Made by a program: the position numbers and the translations under genes
Notes under the pieces: generated by a model
Seen by the model: only the letters and a program-made list of their open reading frames with translations
What the model was told of the DNA's origin: nothing
The model's database searches: none
Shown here: positions 48,738 to 62,000 of the stretch, one piece after another
How the letters are laid out: every line of letters starts with the position of its first letter
How positions within the stretch are numbered: the stretch's first letter is position 1
DNA from: Centroberyx gerrardi
Lineage: Eukaryota; Chordata; Actinopteri; Beryciformes; Berycidae
Direction: 5' to 3'
DNA: 64,000 nucleotides
Assembly (NCBI RefSeq): GCF_048128805.1
Contig: NC_136001.1
Location: 5,349,001 to 5,413,000 of the forward strand

Positions 48738-51700
48738 TGTGTGTGCACGCGTGGCCAACTCCACAGGCTAATCTAAAGCTGAAAAACCTCAGACCTTTTT
48801 AAATTCCCAATATGTGACTGTCCCATTAGCGTTAACGGGAAATTCACAAACACCATCACAAAGACTCTTATTGTATGCAACCGAATATCAGATGGAACAG
48901 CACTTTGGAACAGCACTTTTCACGTGCTAAATGTCGGCCAAAATACTTCCAGGTTTTACCTTCTCTGTTGCCAGCAGTTCCTTCTAAAGCCCCTTTCAAC
49001 CAGCACAACAATAAGATTAACCTTGGAGCACTTAGAAGTCTACTTGTTCACCACTTCGTATCCTAGTTGAGGCATTGCATTGCAGATTTAATAAAAAAAA
49101 AAAAAAATCAAAGTAAAAAAAAAAAAAATCAATCCTCTTGGACAATCAGAACAAAACAACCCATATGCCTAATATAGAAAATGGAAGAAAGGCTTCAGGA
49201 GGTAGGACAACAATAACAAAAAATGCACATACTTGTCAAAGGGATGATACCTGCTCCAAAAATACTTTAGATTCAATTTGAACTGTTCTTGCATCTTATA
49301 CAATTAAAAAAATAAATATATACTGTATATTGAGGCTACAATACTCCAGCAATCATATTTGCCTGTCCATCCTATAGGCTTGGTTTCAAAATAAGGTCAA
49401 ACTGGATTCCTAAAAGATTTTCTTATTGCATGCCTACAGGACTTTCTGACTGACCCTATAGAAATAGGATACGTGTGTGAGGGACAAATGTTCTTAAAGA
49501 TGCTGCATGTAGCATGTTAACCTCAATAAATCATTACCACATTCATTTTAAGACATTCATATGATGACTGCAAACAGTTGCCACTGGGTTGGATTCGGGT
49601 GAAAACCACCTGAAATTGGCTTTTCAATGACGTTTGGGACGTTTTGGGTGGCGGATACCATTCGCTGTGGGCGCGCTGTACGGGCGTGGCCAGTGGTGAG
49701 CTGCTCGTGGCTATCAAGGTGAGGCTAGTGGTGACAGAACAGGCAAGTCACAGCAACGATGACGATAGAGGAACGCAGTCGGAAAAGACAGAACAAGTTG
49801 CATATTGGAGCTCTGACCTTGTGACCAATGTATTTTGTGTGAAAGGCATTACAGAAACAAACTTGACTGTAGATTTGTGTTGATGATGCATAATTTGTGT
49901 TTTTCATTGACCACTGCCCACGGTCAGAAGCAGACGGCTGTCTCCGGTGTTTTTCCATTCCCAGACTGTTCAGTTCGTCACGTCCCTTCTTCTACGTGTC
50001 TTTACCTCTACTCAGCTACACCGAAGAAGAGGGAACGGGGGAACACAGTGATTCTCAATGACGACAGGGCAGCCGATGCAGTGATTCAGAACAAACCGTT
50101 TCTGCATTTCCTCTGTTGCCCTATGTTAGTCACCATTTGAAGTGTGTATGTGTGTGTGTCAGTGTGTCTCAGTATGAGCATAGGTCACAGCAGCAACGTC
50201 CGTGTCAGGCCAGCAGTAGTGGTACAGGATGACTGGGTTTACACAACCTTTCCCCTGATTAGATGCCTGTTGATTTGATAGATTCACATGGACTCCATCA
50301 GCAGACTCTGGTTCTGGGAAGAGCCCTGACCACCTGCATGGCTTTTAGCCTACCTACAGTGTTTTCAAGCTGGGTCAACGTGATTACAATTGAAGAACAT
50401 AGTGTATTTCATCAAATTTTTTGCCACTCAATATATTTATATTGGTGGTTGGTTTATAATTCCTTCTTATCATATTTACCTTGGCCTGAATAGTGTGATA
50501 ATCTTTCTGCTAGTTCTGTGTGCTGTGTAAAAACAGTTGATAGATCTAGCTAGAAAATCCAAGGAAGAAGAAACAGATGAATCACTCAGAGGAAGGCAAG
50601 TGTGCTAACAAGGAAAGCGACCATCTCCGAGCCAGTGAACATCATCGTTGCCCTCCAAAGACGAAAAGCACTCCAAGATGACAACGGACAATGAGGAGCG
50701 ATGTAGATGTGGCTCTTTTCATCGTTAATTAGCTGCAGTCTACATTGAGTTTCCTACTATGTTGTGTCAAACAGCTATGTGGCCAAAATAAAAAAAAAAC
50801 AACAACATCATTATCACTTTAAACATCAATTGCCAAAGAACCACTGTTCCTTGGAGCGAAGATTAGCTAACTAGCAAACTGGAACGGCAAAGAAGGAACT
50901 CTGGTCAAAATATAATATAAAAATGTAAATGATAATTCTTCCTTTTTCATTCATTCATGACTCTGGCATTCATGAATTCAGAAGGTCAGCTAGGCTAGAT
51001 AACATTTTTACAGTTGTAGCAAGAGCGCTATGATTCATAAAATCAGCTAGCACCTCTCTTACCTCTTGCCTTTTTCACTGGGCTTCAGTCTAATGTTACT
51101 TAGCCAGAAAAACTACTTATTTGACTCATATTAAAAGGCAATGAGGCAATTTTACTGCCCACAAAAGCTTAGGTATGTGCTAGCCCCTCATTCTTTTTCA
51201 GGTGGAAGTGTTGAATTTGGAACTTTTAACCTCTTCCTCCCTGCCGGCCCCGACACTGGGTCCATCATTACAAATGCAGGTTGCACAGCCAAGCTTTGTT
51301 CAAACCCACAGAACTTTATTTTAAATTCTAGTCAAGACAACAAGTTTTCCAAAGTCACCAAACATGCTGAATTACAGGGAAATGTGTATAAAATGATGCA
51401 CAAACATCTAGATTTTTTCCATTTCATATAATGGTGCAGCCATAAAAACATGGCGTCTTGTATTTTAATATCTCATCCAATATAAGCAGCTAGAGCTTCA
51501 AGTAAGAGTTGGAATGAGCAGATACAGAATATAGTTGTGACATTGTTGTACAATTAGGATTTTTTTTTTTCTAACTTTGAAGCTACTTAAGAGGAAATTT
51601 AAGGGTAAAGTCAGGTAAAGTCAGGGTATAAGGGGTTAATCCATAGCAAAGACCGAGAGTATGCTTATGAATGTAGCAGGGTTGATTGTTACGCCTGTCA

Positions 51701-51839
51701 CAACCTACCCCACCTCCTGAGCTACGTTTTGCTGCCATGTGCTAGCATGGCAGCAAACAGTCTTAACACCCAACCCCACAATGCCACAACCAACTCCACT
51801 CTCCCCTTCAAGCTGGGTGTAAGTTAACTCACTATTGAA
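48734..51839. other. Intergenic region upstream of g0s2
   Basis: No splice-bounded coding exon is recognised. It holds poly(A)/(T) tracts (49090-49130), a MITE end at about 49498-49560 (TTAAAGATGCTGCATGTAGC) and otherwise unique AT-rich DNA. The open frames at 49644-50140 have no recognisable domain. Confidence 0.45.
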
Positions 51840-52270
51840 CCCCAGATACACTATAAAATCCCTATAGGAATATTATAGGAATACTATTGGACATAAAAAT
51901 CACATAAAGTACAGTAAGGTGACCATAGACTCACCAGTGAGTAAACTGACACTGCAAGTCCCTATAGGAATATTATAGCGATACTATAGGACATAAGGTG
52001 ATTATAAACTCACTATTGAGTATCACAGACACAGTATAAGCCGCTATAGGCATATTATAGGAACATTACAGTGATACTATAGGACATTAAAAACTCATAA
52101 AGTACAATAAGGTCGCTATAAACTGACTATTGAGTCACACACTATAAGCCCCTATAGAAATATTACAGGAATATTATTGTGATAGTATAGGACATAAAAA
52201 AAACCCTCATAGAATAAGATATAGATGCACTGCAATCCCTGTAGGAATATTACAGGAATACAGTAGTGAT
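51840..52270. repeat. Degenerate tandem repeat upstream of g0s2
   Basis: About four units of roughly 100-130 bases are built from CCTATAGGAATATTATAG, GATACTATAGGACAT, ACAGTAAGGTGACCATA and CTCACTATTGAGT. Each unit carries short palindromes (CTATAG, ATATTATAG). It ends about 140 bases before the g0s2 TATA-like box. Confidence 0.7.
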
Positions 52271-52408
52271 GTGTGTATAATGCTCTTACATAAAACTGGG
52301 CCAAAGTTCCTGGCTCCAGTCACCTTGTTTTGGCTCATAGAGACGTGATTGGGTGCTTGTGAATATTCATCAGTCATCTCGGTGTGGGTGGAGTCAGACA
52401 GTCTGGGG

Positions 52409-52517
52409 CTTTAAATACCAGTAGTACCCAGTAAGATGTGCGCTCTGGCTACACACTGGAAATCCTCAGCAGGTTGTCCACACTTCAAAACCTCTGAAAA
52501 AGGACAAAAGCAACCAC
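52409..52517 (+). promoter_or_regulatory. g0s2: g0s2 core promoter and non-coding exon 1
   Basis: A TATA-like CTTTAAATACC lies at 52409-52419, followed by a candidate non-coding exon ending at 52517 before a GTAAGA donor. The matching acceptor ends at 53240, so intron 1 is about 720 bases and lies wholly in the 5' UTR. The two-exon layout with an intact coding second exon is that of mammalian G0S2. The exact start site is inferred. Confidence 0.55.
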
Positions 52518-53260
52518 GTAAGAGTAAGTTTATTCTTTTGTTCTTAAAGAGATCATGTTCACTGGTGAAATTTTAGGCTGCGTGCTGTTAAAGGTAATGC
52601 AATGGAGGGACGAGCCTGAGTCTGACATATCAGAAGACATATTAATGTAGGCTATAACATCCTGGGATGAGTTCATATTTCATAATCAAGTCTTGGATAA
52701 CATATTCTGGGATAAGCTTCATTCTATGCCAAATGTATTTCTGTAACATATGTAATTCCATGTAGCTATGAAAGCAGGCATTTTTTAATGGTTGCATACT
52801 TTTTCTACATATAGGCTATTATAGGCTACATCCTATGGTTAAAGGATATTTTTATAGCCTATAGGCAGTTTCCATATATCCTGGGTGCAGTTCTGAACAC
52901 TACAGATTTGACAAACCAGCTGCAAAACTGTTATGTACTTTCTATCTTTTTACATAGCCAATTGAATCCTAAAAGGTTCTTAAAATAATACCACACGAGC
53001 ATAAAGTAATATTCAAAGATCATGAATATGTGGATAACTCAGTTTTGATTTAAAAAAATAAATAAAAAATAGATAGATAGAACCTTATAATTACAAGCTC
53101 ACAATATGTCAATACATATCATATTTTCTTAAAATATAGGCTAAACATTTTGTGGCAAGTATGTGGCCTGGCTGGGCATATGTTTAACTGGCTGAATATC
53201 ACTATAATACCTAGCTTACAATCCACCCTTGTGTCCCCAGCTGAACCAGACCCAGACACC

Positions 53261-53602
53261 ATGGAAAGCATGCAGGAGTTAATCCCCTTCGCCAAAGAGA
53301 TGCTGAGTCAGAAGCCCAGCCGGGGCTTGCTCAAGGTCTACCTGGTCGGCTCGGTGTTTGCGGTGCTGGGGACGGTTATCGGCCTGGTGGAGACCGTGTG
53401 CCATCCCTTCTCCTCCGGCGAGCCGCTGGACGCCGAAATGGTCCTCATGTTGGCCCGGGAGCAGAGAACTCTGGAGGCCGAGAGGCGGCGCGGCGCGGAG
53501 TTCCAGGGGGCGGAGGAGGAGGCCACGGCCCGGGCTCCCACCCTCTCCAAGGCGCACGGACTCGGCCACAGGAGCCTGGCGAACCGGCTGCACGCTTCCT
53601 AA
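53261..53602 (+). CDS. g0s2: G0/G1 switch protein 2
   Basis: A single coding exon gives 113 residues (human 103). The start MESMQELIPFAKEML and end RSLANRLHAS match the two conserved ends of G0S2. Residues about 24-45 form the hydrophobic segment (KVYLVGSVFAVLGTVIGLVE), which in mammals binds and inhibits adipose triglyceride lipase (PNPLA2) at lipid droplets. The C-terminal third is rich in Glu, Arg and Ala. The ATG at 53261 is chosen over an upstream in-frame ATG at 53150 because a splice acceptor (GTGTCCCCAG) ends at 53240 and homology begins at 53261. The exon is GC-rich compared with its AT-rich surroundings, as small vertebrate genes often are. Confidence 0.95.
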   Translation: MESMQELIPFAKEMLSQKPSRGLLKVYLVGSVFAVLGTVIGLVETVCHPFSSGEPLDAEMVLMLAREQRTLEAERRRGAEFQGAEEEATARAPTLSKAHGLGHRSLANRLHAS

Positions 53603-54703
53603 AGTGGCTCGTCCCGAGTGACTTTTATTGAGGCATATTTATTAGGGAACTGCTGCAGTTCCTGCCACACCACTACGGTGCGCACAACGCACACAGTAAA
53701 AGCTTCAGTAGACGGCTGAATGAGAAGTCAGGTGTCTGAGCTGCCTGTCTGCCACGCTGTGCTGCTTACTAATGCTGCCTTCAAGTGCTGTCGCAAATTA
53801 GGCGGACCGTTGTGCGCACGTGAACAGACACAGAAAGTGGTCTACTCGAGTCGCTGAGATGTGATGTTTAGATGTCGGAGAGCGTGGAAGCCATGTCAAT
53901 AACAGATGGTAAAAGTGATGTGTACAGTAGTCTAACTAAATTAGAACAGTTGCTCCTCCAGGGTTCCTGGAGATGGTCCCGGGTCCCCAGCAGACTGAAG
54001 AATACTTTAATATCCCTATATTGTAGCCTAATTCACTGGGATGTAGCCTACCACTAGAATGTACAATGACTAAAGGCTTACTAATCATAGGTTTCACTCT
54101 CACCTCTAGCCCAGTGTAGACAGTTCTACCATTCAGTAACAACAGAATTCCTCCCTTATTTGTCTCTGGGATTAAATCTATTCAAATGGGGGTCCGCAGG
54201 CTAATGTGTGTCTATTCAGGGTTCCATGAAAACGTTCAATAACCCCTGAATTAAAACGGCATCTAGCCAAAAACCTGGAGCACATTCCCTCCTCTTCATA
54301 TGGCTGCTGAAGCACAAAGTAGGCTAGCCTAGCTCTGCATCGCTTGGTTTCAGCCACCAGAAAACTGCTTCTGTTACAGGGCTCGTTTTGTTCTTATTTT
54401 CGACCAAAAGCACTTGAACGCGTTTCAAGTCATATTATCTACGACTTCTGAACTTTACAGTAGAGATTTCGGAGGAGCACTTGAAGGCAGCATGAGCCCT
54501 GCGCTGCCCGCTGGAGAGTCTGTCCGGCTCGGCTGCAGAGTGCCGCTGGGTCCCGCTGTAGCGCCACCTGATGGCGGATAAACCAGACGTCAGAACCGCT
54601 GCTGTGGGCTGGTGGGTGGAACTGAACTGCCACTGCCACCCACATAAGGGACTTTTTTTTATGTAAAGCTGTAAATATGAGGTTTTTTTTCCATATCAAT
54701 AAA
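53603..54703 (+). other. g0s2: g0s2 3' UTR with poly(A) signal
   Basis: The stop is at 53600-53602. AATAAA at 54698-54703 is the first strong poly(A) signal on the plus strand. Between them lies a MITE (53772-54493) containing a second repeat (about 53960-54250). If the signal is used, most of the 3' UTR is transposon-derived. Confidence 0.5.
53772..54493. repeat. MITE copy in the g0s2 3' UTR
   Basis: The inverted ends are ATGCTGCCTTCAAGTGCT and AGCACTTGAAGGCAGCAT. It holds a second repeat (about 53960-54250) of the family GGTTCTCAA/GGGGTCC. It starts 170 bases after the g0s2 stop. Confidence 0.7.
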
Positions 54704-54729
54704 GACAATTTTATTTATAAAGTCTGGTT

Positions 54730-55100
54730 TCAGAGTGAATTCCTAATATTCATTAAGGGTTTTATAGTCTATGTATGGTACTCAATAGTGAGTTTATAGT
54801 GACTTTATCATACTTTATTGTAATTATAATCCAATATGGTAATTTATACTAATATATATTAGGCTTTATACATGGTAAGTACTACAAACTCACTATTGAG
54901 TTTGACACACTAAGTCCCTATAGGGTGTGTTATAATACTCACTATTGAGTACCAAAGACACACTATAAGTCACAATTGGGATACTAAAGGAATATTGCAT
55001 GAATAGGCTACCATAGGAGATTAAAAAAAACCCCAACAAAAACAAAATACCGTATGCAGTAAGATAAGGATATTAGAAGGATATTATAGTGATATTTTGT
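54730..55100. repeat. Related degenerate repeat downstream of g0s2
   Basis: It carries the same motifs: reversed at 54745-54830 (ACTCAATAGTGAGTTTATAGTGAC) and forward at about 54890-55100 (CTCACTATTGAGTTTGACACACTAAGTCCCTATAGG). It begins about 30 bases after the g0s2 poly(A) signal. Confidence 0.65.
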
Positions 55101-57261
55101 TGGGGAAATTACTGAGTGTCTCCAAGTAATACAATTCCCATGCAAATAGGACTTGGTTCCAAGAGGATTAAATGCAGTATTATATATAACTAGCCAGTCA
55201 GATAACTTGCACTCTGAAAAGCAGTATGGTTCTTTAATTGGCTCCATGCCATTGAGGTTTAACTCAACCAATGAGATTATCTCTGCCTCCAGAGCAGCGC
55301 TGCCTTTGAGAAATGATTGTAGAACTATAACTACAATCTGCAGACTCACAACAATCCAGATATCTGCTGCATTTATGCAACTGGGCATTAGTTACATGAG
55401 AGAAAAAATTTGATAATTTAGAGTTTTCACATTTCAGGATTATCATCAAAGCTTTTACAAGGCCATCAATGAACTGTTTTTTTACAGGATGGGCATCAAT
55501 GGCAGCAATGCTCTTCAAATGCAAATCTTTCATCAATGACCTCCATTTCAACACCAAGCCTCCTTAGGATGGCTAAGTATGGTGAATTCCCCTTTCTTGT
55601 AAACCTAACCCCCAACATACAATGTTGCATAGTGCTGTGTTTACCTATTCTCCATTGAGCAGTGAGCACTGGTGCTTTGAGGGCTGACTGGGGTTTACAG
55701 GGTCACAGGGAGGTTTGACTGAGTCACAGACGACACATCCAGCAGCTTGGCTCACTGAGATACCACATGGACAATGGGCCACCGGCGACTTGACACATAA
55801 ACACACATGAGCGGGACAATTTAAGTCTGAGTCAACACGATACACTTTGGTCTAAGAATAGTTTGAGTGATGACCTATTTGAGGGCAGACACAGATAACC
55901 CTAAATCTCTGGGCACAGTTGGCCTAAACTGAGAAGAGTAATTGTTCCCTTTGATATATGTAAGAGCCCCCCCTACCTCTTATTGTTGTGTGGAGCTGAA
56001 TGAGTGTGAAGCAGCCTGTAGGTGAAAGCAGTGATGTAGTGGGAAATAATAAGGTGAGTAAACTATGACCTCCAGTTGGGGATCAGCATAAAGCAAACAA
56101 CCACCAACTTAAAGGAAAATCTATGAAATTTCCAGATGTTTTTTCCCCCTTAAAAAACCCTATATTTATACATCTTACAGCAGTTTGATACTATTTACTA
56201 AGAGTTTATATCATAAAGATTTATGACAGGCTAAAAAGACTTGCTCTGCAAAGTAAAAAGGTGGGTAAACGTCCACTTAATAAAGGTTAAAAAAAACATT
56301 TTCTGACATTTCTGCCCATGCAGAAAGTCAGCCTTGTGTCCACACACTTGACAAATTAGGAACACTCTAGCTTTACAACATACCTATTTAACTAAGGGTC
56401 AGAAGGTCAATGATGGAAAGATAAATCAAAGTGACAAAGGGATGGGGCAGATATTTACGCTTTGAAGAAACACAGGGATTTGACTTGAAGGGTTGCCAGT
56501 GGATACAGAGGCAACACACACAGTTTGAAGCTGCTGAATTTTGCCAAGCTCTCCCCAATGTCAACCAGCCAGCCTGCGATGCCACCTGAATGAATAACAG
56601 CTAAGATATTCCACATTTCTGCAGAGGGAGAGATGGTTACATGCATGTTTTGGCTTTAAAACAAGCGTGTGAAAGACATTTTTGGTGCGTCTTCAACCAG
56701 TTGAAAATGTATCATTTAAACACTTATCTAGGAGACGGCTGTATTTTTCTGTGTTTATTGAACATATGTACGTTACAAAAAGAGATCGACACTGAAATAT
56801 TTGCACAGTAAATGTTAATCAAAATGTGTGCAGTGTGTAGTACAACAAAATAAATCACATTAGCCTCTAAACTGTTCAGAATAATAATAATAAAAAAAAA
56901 GCTTGGTGAAAACACTTGTCCTTTTCTGCTTGTGTACAAGGTTGTATGGATTTGATATATGACTCCATATTTCTTTCAAAAATACAATTTCCCACATTGA
57001 AGTGAAGGATGACATCCCTTTGAAAATCAGGCTTTTTTAGAATAGTCATTTTACTTTCATAAATTCTCAAAGAATATTTATTAAGGACAGACCCAGCACA
57101 AGCTAACACACGACACTGGGATTCATCATCCACAGGTTGCCCATGAAATGATTCAAAGACATTTGTTTCTATCCACGTACTAAATGTAACCTTAGAGTGA
57201 AAGTCTCCCTGGCTGAAACGTCCTACTGGGGCTCTGACATTACGTGGGTGTGACGCACATC

Positions 57262-57299
<38 letters not shown>

Positions 57300-59044
57300 A
57301 ACCTATACATGTGCATGTGTGTGTACTGTACAGACGCATGTGTATCCTGAAAGCGAGACAGATGAAGGAGTCGGCATACTTAGCTACGTCGCAGCCTAGC
57401 AACCTGGAGGTTAGAAACACGGTATTTATTCAAGCGTATGGCGGCCTTACCAAGGGCACAAGTCAAAAACCCCTAAGAAGACAGTGCAGGGGGGCTCTGT
57501 GTGATTTAGCTGCACAACAAGACGCAGTGGGCGAAATGAGGAAAGGTTACGGTGCCACTCCATCTAGAGTACGCCACGAAGAAAGTTTGCCGGCGGGACA
57601 CATGTACGCATGGCTCACCCTCACACGGAGCGTCCATCAAGATCACAGGAAGACAGGAGGGTTCACTCTACTGGAAAAGACCATTTCGTGGCCAGAGGAG
57701 AGTAAAATGTCTAATTCAAATGTCTTATTGTGACCTTGTGCCCTTGTTTTGATGAATGATTGATTAATTTGTAAACTGTTCCCAACAACTGTGCCCACAA
57801 CTTAATAAAAAGTGCACAAGTTCTTTTCATGCACAAGTGTTTTTTTTTTTTTTTTAAGTGTGTGCTTGACTGATTTCACTCACGTGATATAATTAGTTGA
57901 ATTTATTTGATTGCAGTAGTTTAATTATCAGGATATTTTGTTGAATAAAGATATATTTTGTTGAAATTAGTAAAAAAGTACTTGAGTATCGGTCAACAAG
58001 GTCTGCAATGGGGTTGGTGCGACTGCACTGGCTCTATATATGAACTCATTACATGCGCATGTTTTATATCTATTTGCACTCTTTTTATGCAACTCAAGTG
58101 CATATTGTATATAATGTGTGCACACAATAGCAGGTTGTGCCCACAAGTTAATACCACAAAATATTTTTTTTCTACAGAGGCCACTGCCCAGGATCTGTCA
58201 TTTCATGCTCAACCAGTCCAACCTCCACACAGAGTAAGAGGCTTATGTGGGGGACAAGAGTGGAAGTGAGCTGTGGAAGAAAGAGTGGAAAGTTTGAAGG
58301 AATTACTCCAAGGGAGAACAGCTGTTGTCACCAGGAGTCTGACTTTGTTGTTGTTGGGGCTGTTTCCCCAGCATGGACCAGAGCTAACCCTATCCAAGTC
58401 ACACTTTTGGTCAAAGCTCTGATCACGGCATCGCACACATGTGCATTTTCACTACTGAAGAATCATTCCTACATCTACTTCTTACATCTAAAATAAAGTA
58501 GAACAAAAACATCCAGTGTTTATAATAAACACAGAACCATACAACTGAAAATCATTGTCAATTTTGAAAACTGGCCAAATATAAAGGGTTGTAGCTCTGA
58601 AACTAGTCTCTGAAACAGTGCGTGTTGCTGCCATAGTGTGTAAGAGACTATTTCTTAAACAGGCAAAACGTGCTGTGTAGGAGATTTTTGTTATGAGTGA
58701 TGCTAAAACAACCCTTATTCATATCTTTCAAATACATTCATACTTTTCAAATACATACTGTACCCTGCATTACCTTCTCTTCACAACAGTCACGGCAACA
58801 TAAAGACAGCAGTCTCTTCGTCTCCTGCATATCACATTTAAAGCATGCACACCATAGTAAGAGGTCCACTCATTCACCTCCATTCACTTCAACATGCCAT
58901 AGTATCGGAACACATCAGCCCAACCTTCAAACACACCAAAAAGATTCCTGTTCGTTGTTGCACTGCCTACCAGCTTTTCATGTTCGCCACCAACCGCCTC
59001 GCAGTCGGCGGGCCACCACCGACACACTGGACGAGCGTTCTGCT
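55101..59044. other. Intergenic region between g0s2 and the ldlrad2-like gene
   Basis: No gene is recognised. Minus-strand open frames at 55264-55557 and 55008-55388 read well for fish non-coding DNA but match no family I know. The 3' UTR of the ldlrad2-like gene must lie in the right-hand part; no poly(A) signal was seen close to its stop. Confidence 0.4.
57266..57293 (+). repeat. (GT)n microsatellite
   Basis: A short GT array in the g0s2 to ldlrad2-like intergenic region. Confidence 0.85.
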
Positions 59045-62000
59045 CTAAACAGCCACAGTGGTAACGTTTTCGTCGGTGCTATCGGGGGCGGTTACCACGC
59101 CCGTTGGGGTTCCGTTGACCGGTGCGTGCGGGGTGACTTTAGCCGGTCGGTGCTCCTTGTTGTGGGTGCAGCTGCGGGCGCAGAGCTGGCAGGAGGCGCA
59201 GGCCGAGTTGCAGCAGGGCAAGAAGCGGCAGACGCTGACCCGCCACAGGAACCAACCGGGCGACCAGCAGCACCAGCAGAGCACCACAGCACCCGCGACC
59301 ACACCCAGGATGATGTAGAGCGCCAGCAGGGACACCGAGCCGGGGGATTCTGGGGAGGAGTGGGGAGAAAGGGACAGCATAAACAACGATTCCCTATGTT
59401 CACGTGGCGGACATATTTGATTTAGGTCATACTCGAGGTGGGCAGCCCTATCTGGAAGACGGTGAAGAAGATGGAAACAGACGCAAACTCAATGGGTCTT
59501 TGGACAGAAAGTTTAAAATCTACACAAAAAATATCCTTCAGTACTGCTCAGAGAAGAGCCGAGCTGGAGAAGGTCCAAATCAAAGGCTATAGCAACTGGA
59601 TTAAAGGAACATCCATGTTGCTAACGTTAGCTATAAGCCGTCAGCTACTTCTTATTTTTAACTTTCTATCTCCAAACCAGTCAGGTTGAATTGTGTAAGT
59701 CGTAGCAGACAATTAGTTTTAACAGTATCGGTTTTAACCAGCTACATTCACCTAATGTTGCTCTTAGCTAGCAGACACAGCTAACAAAAAACAATTTGAC
59801 CGTGAAAGAAACACCACTATAGGATATGAAACATAATATTAGCAGATTACTAATGTTAATGCTGACAATTAATAAGAATTTGACTTAGCTGATTTGGAGA
59901 TAAATATAACATTACCAACATGTAGTAGCTGACTGCTTATATTAGCTAACATTATGGGTTAGGTGAACCAGGTGTGTTTCTGTCTGCCTTGTTGTCTTCA
60001 CAGTAAAGTTTCCCAATTATGATATAAATCAAATTTGGCCACTGTGTGAATCAAGTGAAATAAAGAGTGTATACAGTCCAGTGGCTCATTTGTGGTGATG
60101 ACAAAGAGACCTAATTAATGATCAGAAGGTGATCTCTGCTATGGCTCCTTAGTGGATCTTTTCTATGGAGAATACAGTAACAAGCAAACATACTTTATAG
60201 CATATTACATACACAGAAGCACTGCTCATACACCAACGTGATTTATTATACCACGGCAGTATGTGTCTATATGCAAACTAATAGATGAATAATGCAGAAC
60301 TTAATTCTCCTGTCGTGTGACGTTATGGAAATTAATTTGCATACAAGAACAGGATTATGGGAGTTATGTAAAAAAAATCACAGCGGTGTGAAGATTAATA
60401 GCTAAGTAAAACTTGAAACAATGATTTTCACCACACTGTAGTTTGATAGCGTGATATAGTATAGAGGTATGAAGGTAGTATAGAGGATACATATAGGGCA
60501 GAAGAATAACACATAGGCCTATAGAAGTGGACAGACTGAAATTAATCACATTGACAGACAGTTTACGCATTTTATAAGTCGGTTGTAAGTCTTAAACAGC
60601 CTTTTAAGATAGTTATCATGAAATAAATCAACCTCAAATATTGGTGGGGTTGGAGCCCACATACTCTTTAAAGTCCCAGTATTTATTCACATTTATAGAA
60701 AATACAATGAACTCCCCAATAGCCAACAGGCAAATCTCAGTTGGTACCTGCTGCACAATAATTTAGCTTAGACTAACTGTCTTCCGTGGCTGTCCAGACA
60801 AGAAAAATCAGATTCTGGCTTTTAATCGATCTGCCTATTCATTCATCCTGTGGCCCCTCGGGCTGGGCAGAAAAAGGTGCATTCAAATGGATCTCAGCTA
60901 GTAAACAGCTGGCAGTTTGCACAGCAGGCGAATGTGAATCCTCTCTCCTACTCCCAGTTGAAAAGACAGAATAGAAGAATAGCTGTTTTCTCGGCCCAGA
61001 CTTGGCCCGGTCTAAAAAGCAATCAGAAGCTGACAGCCTAGCCCAGACAGTCTCTATTTGCACCTCTGGCGCTGGAATAGAGACAGATCATTCAAAAGGC
61101 TACATTCAGCCGTGAGAATCCATCACCATTTATTGGTGTACACCGAGTGTTTAGATGAAATTAACAACTCAGTGGTCACCTCCATTAGTTTTACGCCCTG
61201 TCATAGACCCACTTTGCATCCAAATGGACACTTAGTTAATTTGTGTACGTACCAACTGACTGTAAGACCCAAACAGTACATTACACGTTGATTTATTCCT
61301 GTCCAAAGTGGAACGTTTGCCTACCAAGCGCATGAGAATTACAGTATCGAGTAGCAACACCATTGTGAGATAGGGACAAAGCACATGTTGGTGTATGTCA
61401 CATTGGCCGCTCACCTGTTGCTGATTCATGATTGGGTGCGCTGTTTGGCATGCCACAGTTCATATGCGGAGAAATCGGCACTGTGGGCGGATTTACAAAA
61501 GGTGGGGGTGGGGTTGCTATCAGCGGTGGAGGCTGAGGGGGTAAAATCTGACCTGCTGACAAAGGAAAGATTTTTGGATCCAATATTATAAGAGAATCAG
61601 GGTGCTAGGGTAGGAGAAACCATTTTATTGTATGTTAAAGGATAAGTTTGGCGATTTTGGGCCTATATACAGTGTTGGGAAAGTTACTGAAAATTAGTAA
61701 TTAGTTACAGTTACTAGTTACTTCTCTCAAAAAGTAAATGAATTACTTTACCAATTACTGCATAATAAAAGTAATTAGTTACTAGGGAAAGTAACTTTTG
61801 CATTACTTTTAAATGTCTGCTTCAATTCTCTTATTACACATAGCTATATTATTTTAGTGTTGCTGTGGCACAGTGTGGGACAAGACAATTGTCAAATTTT
61901 ATCTATCATTGTACCCATTATCACTATGATGAAAAGTAAGTAGTGGAACAATAAAACACAATAGATATGTTTTGATAGGCGTATTTATTGTAGCCTCGAC

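Noticed and set aside
51840..52270. CRISPR-like array
   Set aside because: Units are degenerate, lack unique spacers of constant length, and the genome is a vertebrate.
53150..53260. Upstream in-frame start for g0s2
   Set aside because: Residues before 53261 do not resemble G0S2, and a splice acceptor lies at 53231-53240.
58165..58240. Candidate exon with acceptor TTTCTACAG and donor-like AGTAAGA
   Set aside because: It has no recognisable protein and no partner exon on the plus strand.
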